Below are positions 5,103 to 9,282 of a stretch of 9,282 nucleotides of DNA, piece after piece. Below the pieces are notes generated by a model, which did no database searches, was not told the origin of the DNA, and saw only the letters and a list, made by a program, of their open reading frames with translations. Numbering within the stretch: position 1 is the first letter of the stretch; every line of letters begins with the position of its first letter. The translations under genes were made by a program, and so were the position numbers. The stretch covers positions 1-9,282 of the forward strand of contig JAHFBR010000037.1 of assembly GCA_023249955.1 (NCBI GenBank), written 5' to 3'. The DNA comes from a bacterium. GTDB lineage: Bacteria; Babelota; Babeliae; Babelales; RVW-14.

Positions 5103-8057
5103 TTACTCAACAACATTTTTGCAACGGGTACACAGATGCTGCGGATGCCCGCTGGTGTCCCAACGCCAGCAGCGTGGACACTTTACACCCTGAGCATGTT
5201 CAACAGCAACGTGGAGCCATGGCAACACTGAGGCTTCGATGCCTTCGGCCTGTTGTGCAAACACCACGCCGGAAACCACAAACCAATCTTTAAAGAAACG
5301 CGTGACGTCTTCGCCCTTGTGCTGAAGCTCATCAATAAACAGCTTGAGCGTTTCAGCCTCTTTGCGCGCAGGGTCAATAAAGATCGTTACGGCTGCCTCG
5401 TACGAATGCTTAACCACATTCTGTTCGCGCTTGGTTTCAATCGCTTTCAGCACCGCAGCACGCACCATTTCAAGCACATTCCACTCACCTTGCTTGTGCA
5501 CTGCAAATGATACAGCAAAGGTATCATGCATGGCGCTGTACAAATGCACCCGGTCAGCATCCAAGCGATGCGCCAGATGATCCCACACATTCAGAACTGC
5601 GGAAAAATCTTGCAGATGAATGGACTCCTGCTTGCCCATTTGATAAAAGTCGGATGTCTCTTCTGCCAAAAATGACAACACCGGCGCCATGAGCCGTGTG
5701 ATCACATCAAGCGTGTGATACATGGCGGTTTGCGCCGAACGGCGCGCCAAGCCATCAGGCTTTTCGACATACAAGCGATCTTTTAAAATATCCAGATACA
5801 CAGCACTCAGATCATTGGTGCAGTAGGTGTTAATCGCGTTAATCACACCGGAAAATGAAAATTGATCGTATGATGCACGCACTTTAACATCCAGTTCATA
5901 CAAACGAGCCAGCGCGTATTGATCCAGCGCCCACATCTCATCGACTTCTACCGCGTCCTTGGTGATATCAAAATCATACAAATTTGCGATCAAGAAACGG
6001 CAGGTGTTGCGAATTTTGCGATACATCTCGGTAACGTTTTGCAATAACTTTTCAGAAATGACCAGGTCATCTTGAAAGTCGGCACTCGCCACCCACAGAC
6101 GTAAAATATCGCGGCTGTATTTTTTTATAATATCTTGCGGCGCCACCACGTTGCCCACTGATTTGGACATCTTGCGCTTGTTTTCATCAACCACAAAACC
6201 ATGTGTGGCTATGGCTTTCATTGGTGGATGGCCGTGCAGCACCATGCCACACAAAACGGAGCTTTGAAACCAACCGCGGTGCTGATCTGAACCCTCAAAA
6301 TACAGATCGGCCGGAACGCCAAGATTGGCCTTATCGCGCTCCAAAACAGCAAAACTGCTGGCGCCCGAGTCAAACCAAACGTCCAAGATATCGCGTTCCA
6401 ATTCAAACTTTTCGTGATCTTTGTTACCACAGCGGTCACACGCAAAGTGGCTTGATAAAATGTTCTCTTTGATCAACTGTGGCACCGACATGCGATCCCA
6501 AAACTCAATGCCCTCTTTTGCCACGTGATCGGCAACGGCGCGAATAAACTGAGCGCTCAAAAACGCCCGATTGCACGATTGGCACATCAATGCGGTGATC
6601 GGCGTCCCCCACTGACGTTGGCGCGAAACGCACCACTCGGTGCGACTGGCAATAAATGAGTGAAGCCGCGCTTGGCCACGATCGGGAACAAAGGTCATTT
6701 TTTCAATCGCCGCAAGCGTGTTGGGGACCAAGTTGTTTTTTGACAGATCGCAGAACCACTGGTTTGTTGCACGGAACATCAACCCGTTGCGGCAACGCCA
6801 GCAGTGCGGATATGAGTGCGTAATACTTGTTTTGTGCAGCAGCGTCTTTTTTTCATTCAACAAATCAAAAACCGGCTTGAGCGCTTCAGTAATTGCAACA
6901 CCCTCAAATGATGTCGGCTTGATGCCTTTGGTGTAGCGGCCATCGCTTGAAAGCGGTGAATAAATTTCTAAATTGTTTTTGACGCCGAACAGATAATCTT
7001 CAGGTCCGCAGCCAGGTGCTGAGTGCAAACACGCGGTACCCTCGCCAATCTGTACCATCTCATCCAAAAAGATTGGGGTCTCTTGGCCGTCAATAAAGGG
7101 ATGTGCTACTTTTTTGCCTTGAAACACAATCGCGTCACATTCGGCAAGCTCAACACGTTCGATGCCCAGCTCTTTGCACACTTTATCGGCCAGATCTTTG
7201 GCCACGATAAACGCCTGATTGGGCTCCTTGCTTTGCAGTACAACGTACACGGCCGATGGATTGAGCACCACGGCACGATTAAGCGGCAACGTCCACGGCG
7301 TGGTGGTCCACACGGCCAAACTAATTTTTAAATCAGGATTCTTTTCAAATACAAACGGAAAGATGACATGCGCAAAGCGGTCAAGCAGCGGAAACAGAAC
7401 GTAGATCGACGGATCTTTGCGGTCTTTATACTCAATCTCTGCGGTCGCCAAAACGGTCTGGCATGATCCACACCACGGCACGGTTTTGAGCTTGCGCTCG
7501 ATGTGCCCCTTTTCAACAAAGATTGCAAAAGCGCGCAAAATGTCGGCCTCGTAGTGTGGGTCCATGGTTTTGTACGCGTGCTCGTAATCGGCCAGCTTGC
7601 CCAGCTCTTTCAGCTCCTGCTTTTGAACCTCAATCCAGTGCTGTGCAAATTCACGACAGTACTTTTTGAACTCGATGCGATCGACCTTGGAGCGATCTTT
7701 TTCCAGCCCACGCTCAGTTGTTACTTTAAGTTCGATGGGCAGCCCGTGGCAATCCCAACCGGGCACCAGCGGAGCGTGAAAGCCGGCCATACGCTTGGCC
7801 TTGCAGACAAAATCTTTAAGAATGTAGGTCAGCGCGTGACCGATGTGCAGATTGCCGTTTGCGTATGGGGGGCCATCGTGCAAAATATACTTTTTGCTGC
7901 CTTTATTTTTAATCGTCACCTGTTGCGCCAGTTTTTCAGCCTCCCAGCGCTGCAAAAGCTCTGGTTCCTTTTGCGCAGCATTTGCCCGAATTGAAAACTC
8001 GGTCTTGGGCAAATTGAGCGACTCTTGAAACGGATTTTTTGGTGAATTCTGCTCCAT
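5103..8057 (-). CDS. ileS: Isoleucyl-tRNA synthetase
   Basis: 984-aa cytoplasmic class Ia aminoacyl-tRNA synthetase that charges tRNA-Ile with isoleucine using ATP and edits mischarged valine. Visible in order: the ATP-binding HIGH motif (71-74); the CP1 editing domain with the Thr-rich WTTTPWT (250-256) and H345/D354 of the HSAPGCGPEDY loop; GSDQHRGWFQSS near the second half of the active site; the KMSKS loop (629-633); the helical anticodon-binding region; and a C-terminal zinc ribbon with Cys960, 963, 976 and 979. The C-terminal zinc finger and overall layout match the common bacterial form. The start is ATG 8057, with AAGGAAG close upstream; the frame stays open to 8195, but that extra stretch has no ribosome site and does not resemble IleRS. 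No T-box leader is visible. It is transcribed divergently from the ATAD3-like gene and converges on the 123-aa gene. Complete and intact. Confidence 0.98.
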   Translation of the reverse strand: MEQNSPKNPFQESLNLPKTEFSIRANAAQKEPELLQRWEAEKLAQQVTIKNKGSKKYILHDGPPYANGNLHIGHALTYILKDFVCKAKRMAGFHAPLVPGWDCHGLPIELKVTTERGLEKDRSKVDRIEFKKYCREFAQHWIEVQKQELKELGKLADYEHAYKTMDPHYEADILRAFAIFVEKGHIERKLKTVPWCGSCQTVLATAEIEYKDRKDPSIYVLFPLLDRFAHVIFPFVFEKNPDLKISLAVWTTTPWTLPLNRAVVLNPSAVYVVLQSKEPNQAFIVAKDLADKVCKELGIERVELAECDAIVFQGKKVAHPFIDGQETPIFLDEMVQIGEGTACLHSAPGCGPEDYLFGVKNNLEIYSPLSSDGRYTKGIKPTSFEGVAITEALKPVFDLLNEKKTLLHKTSITHSYPHCWRCRNGLMFRATNQWFCDLSKNNLVPNTLAAIEKMTFVPDRGQARLHSFIASRTEWCVSRQRQWGTPITALMCQSCNRAFLSAQFIRAVADHVAKEGIEFWDRMSVPQLIKENILSSHFACDRCGNKDHEKFELERDILDVWFDSGASSFAVLERDKANLGVPADLYFEGSDQHRGWFQSSVLCGMVLHGHPPMKAIATHGFVVDENKRKMSKSVGNVVAPQDIIKKYSRDILRLWVASADFQDDLVISEKLLQNVTEMYRKIRNTCRFLIANLYDFDITKDAVEVDEMWALDQYALARLYELDVKVRASYDQFSFSGVINAINTYCTNDLSAVYLDILKDRLYVEKPDGLARRSAQTAMYHTLDVITRLMAPVLSFLAEETSDFYQMGKQESIHLQDFSAVLNVWDHLAHRLDADRVHLYSAMHDTFAVSFAVHKQGEWNVLEMVRAAVLKAIETKREQNVVKHSYEAAVTIFIDPARKEAETLKLFIDELQHKGEDVTRFFKDWFVVSGVVFAQQAEGIEASVLPWLHVAVEHAQGVKCPRCWRWDTSGHPQHLCTRCKNVVE

Positions 8058-8061
8058 GGCA

Positions 8062-8068
8062 CTTCCTT
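8062..8068 (-). promoter_or_regulatory. ileS ribosome binding site
   Basis: AAGGAAG on the minus strand, four bases before ATG 8057. It fixes the ileS start and excludes the 46 extra residues upstream in the same frame. Confidence 0.75.
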
Positions 8069-8100
8069 GTAAAAATAAAAGCCAAAAACGTATAGCCGTT

Positions 8101-8109
8101 AGTGTACCA
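8101..8109 (-). promoter_or_regulatory. Candidate extended -10 promoter for ileS
   Basis: On the minus strand TGG-TACACT fits the extended -10 pattern TGnTATAAT (hexamer four of six). No clear -35 accompanies it. Transcription would begin near 8094, a leader of about 36 bases, too short for a riboswitch. Confidence 0.35.
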
Positions 8110-8199
8110 TAACCAGCAAAATTTGCGCCCCCTCCCGTCTTTGCCAAAAAACTACGGTCATGGAACCCGAATCCTCCCTCGAGCCTTAATATCAAATTG

Positions 8200-8228
8200 T
8201 AATTTGCTTGCTTTGTTGCAGCAAATTA
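8200..8228. repeat. 9-bp inverted repeat (possible operator)
   Basis: TAATTTGCT (8200-8208) and AGCAAATTA (8220-8228) are exact reverse complements separated by 11 bases. The 20-base centre-to-centre distance (about two helical turns) would suit a dimeric DNA-binding protein. A second inverted repeat, GTTTGT (8232-8237) with ACAAAC (8244-8249), follows. No T-run follows either, so neither is a terminator. Confidence 0.4.
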
Positions 8229-8339
8229 ATAGTTTGTTGGTTTACAAACATGTGCTCCCTTGTTACATTCCACTCCAATAAAAAGCAAATCTTGCGAGCA
8301 CAATGGGCGACAACGTATCAAACAGTAGAGGCGCATTCT

Positions 8340-9282
8340 ATGATATTAATCCATAAACGATTGTTCTTGTTGGTCAGTATTTTGAGCATTCTCTACGCAG
8401 TGCCGGTCCATCCACAGAAAAAACATAGCGATCAATCAGAAATTCAACAAGCTGTTGATCGGACCTTAAGGCATATTCACGAGCGGGTAACTGAAATCAC
8501 GGATGGGGTAGATGATAGTGTTGCACGGGCAAATGAGGCTATAGCCTTGGCCCACAGTTCCAACGGAACTGCCATCAGAGCCTTTGAGACAGCCACAGAG
8601 GCGCAGGAGATCGCCAACGAAGCAGCAGAGGCGATTGACGGCGTCAGGCAACAAGCACAGACGGCTGCTACACGCCTGGAGCACGAATATGATCGACTCA
8701 GTGCGGCCCTTGCAGAACAAATTGAACGGGGAGCAGAAACAGCAAGAAGTCATAATGATCTTGCCGTAGAAAGCAAGATCCAAATCGAGCAGGCCAAAAT
8801 ACGTGAAAAGCTTCAACGCGGCATTTACAGAGAAGAAGAAAAGGCTCGTGTCCAGGCATCAGTTGAAGCTGAAAAGACGCGGTGGGATAAAATCAGCAGC
8901 ATGATCCAGGACCCCAAGTTCATCCTTAAACTTGTGCTTGCCGTAGGCGCCGTTGCCGCAGCAATCTATCTTGCCAAGCATGGCATTCCCAAATTGGTGA
9001 ACTATTTTACACGACCAGGTGTTATCACTGAAACTTCGCAAGGCGGCTGGTTCGGCTGGGATGGCCCTGAACAAATTGTCGATCTGAATGATTTAATCTT
9101 TGCGCCCCCATTAAAAAAGCAACTTTTTGATCTTGCGCTGCGGGTCAAATCGGCCAAGGAACACAACGAAAACCTTCCTAACATTCTTTTGTACGGACCG
9201 CCCGGCACAGGCAAAACGGCATTTGCCCGAGCGCTCGCCCACTCCTCCTGCCTGGATTATGCATTAACATCCGGCTCTGAAT
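8340..9282 (+). CDS. ATAD3-like AAA ATPase, 3' end beyond window
   Basis: First 314 residues of an open frame running off the right edge. Residues 1-20 are a signal peptide (MILIHKR plus a hydrophobic stretch, possible cleavage after Ala20). About 31-182 is a long Ala/Glu/Gln/Arg-rich coiled coil, about 195-212 a transmembrane helix, then a short link and the start of an AAA domain with Walker A GPPGTGKT (286-293). The order coiled coil, membrane helix, AAA matches eukaryotic ATAD3, and short landmarks agree with what I recall of it: WDK before the helix, YLAK at its end, a following ETS, NILLYGPPGTGKT, and LDYA shortly after. Predicted topology is coiled coil in the periplasm and ATPase in the cytoplasm. 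AGAGG lies eight bases before ATG 8340; an in-frame ATG at 8250 has no ribosome site and would bury the signal peptide. Walker B, sensor and arginine-finger regions lie outside the window. Confidence 0.85.
   Translation, partial: MILIHKRLFLLVSILSILYAVPVHPQKKHSDQSEIQQAVDRTLRHIHERVTEITDGVDDSVARANEAIALAHSSNGTAIRAFETATEAQEIANEAAEAIDGVRQQAQTAATRLEHEYDRLSAALAEQIERGAETARSHNDLAVESKIQIEQAKIREKLQRGIYREEEKARVQASVEAEKTRWDKISSMIQDPKFILKLVLAVGAVAAAIYLAKHGIPKLVNYFTRPGVITETSQGGWFGWDGPEQIVDLNDLIFAPPLKKQLFDLALRVKSAKEHNENLPNILLYGPPGTGKTAFARALAHSSCLDYALTSGSE

Larger units (their letters stand above)
8058..8339. other. 282-base divergent intergenic region
   Basis: Separates ileS (minus) from the ATAD3-like gene (plus). 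It contains the ileS ribosome site and candidate promoter on the left and an AGAGG ribosome site (8327-8331) for ATG 8340 on the right. In between are several inverted repeats and repeated AGCAAAT/ATTTGCT words. I found no convincing plus-strand promoter, no tRNA fold and no credible small gene. Confidence 0.6.

Noticed and set aside
8058..8195. 46-residue N-terminal extension of IleRS in the same open frame
   Set aside because: AAGGAAG directly precedes ATG 8057, the sequence from Met 8057 already aligns with a normal IleRS N-terminus, and the extension has no ribosome site.
8250..8339. In-frame ATG at 8250 that would add 30 residues to the ATAD3-like protein
   Set aside because: No Shine-Dalgarno before it, and it would put polar residues ahead of a clear signal peptide starting at 8340, where AGAGG is suitably spaced.
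8058..8339. T-box or other tRNA-sensing leader upstream of ileS
   Set aside because: The candidate promoter leaves only about 36 bases of leader, and no T-box core or specifier-type hairpin was seen.

Overview
The window looks like chromosome from a diderm (Gram-negative-type) bacterium with compact genes and short gaps. No plasmid, phage, IS, CRISPR, rRNA or tRNA signature was seen. The anchors for this are a bacterial isoleucyl-tRNA synthetase, a set of type II secretion/type IV-pilus-like minor pseudopilins, and a run of exported proteins with no recognisable family. An ATAD3-like AAA ATPase combined with many exported, helical, low-complexity proteins makes me suspect a host-associated lineage, most likely Dependentiae (TM6/Babeliae). 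That placement is inference from gene content and was not tested by any search.

Layout. (1) Positions 46-1344, minus strand: a tightly overlapping three-gene pseudopilin operon (GspI-, GspJ- and GspK-like, in transcription order). The genes overlap by 8 and 4 bases and are probably translationally coupled. (2) Positions 1413-5057, plus strand, divergent from the pseudopilins: five consecutive predicted exported or membrane-anchored proteins of unknown function. They are a 297-aa anchored protein with acidic and Lys/Pro-rich tracts, a 449-aa exported protein with a Gly/Tyr/Trp/Ser-rich linker, a 35-aa single-helix membrane peptide, a 253-aa signal-anchored helical protein, and a 123-aa small exported protein. 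(3) Positions 5065-5099: a strong bidirectional intrinsic terminator between the convergent units. (4) Positions 5103-8057, minus strand: a complete ileS. (5) Positions 8058-8339: a 282-base divergent intergenic region with several inverted repeats. (6) Positions 8340-9282, plus strand, running off the right edge: the first 314 residues of an ATAD3-like protein, with a signal peptide, long coiled coil, transmembrane helix and the start of an AAA domain including Walker A.

How the parts may relate. The pseudopilins would form the tip complex of a secretion or uptake pseudopilus. The facing block encodes secreted or membrane proteins that could be envelope components or substrates, but adjacency is the only evidence. 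ileS is housekeeping. The ATAD3-like gene is the most noteworthy: ATAD3 is known chiefly as a mitochondrial inner-membrane protein of eukaryotes. The predicted topology here (coiled coil outside, ATPase inside) is what one would expect of a bacterial counterpart.
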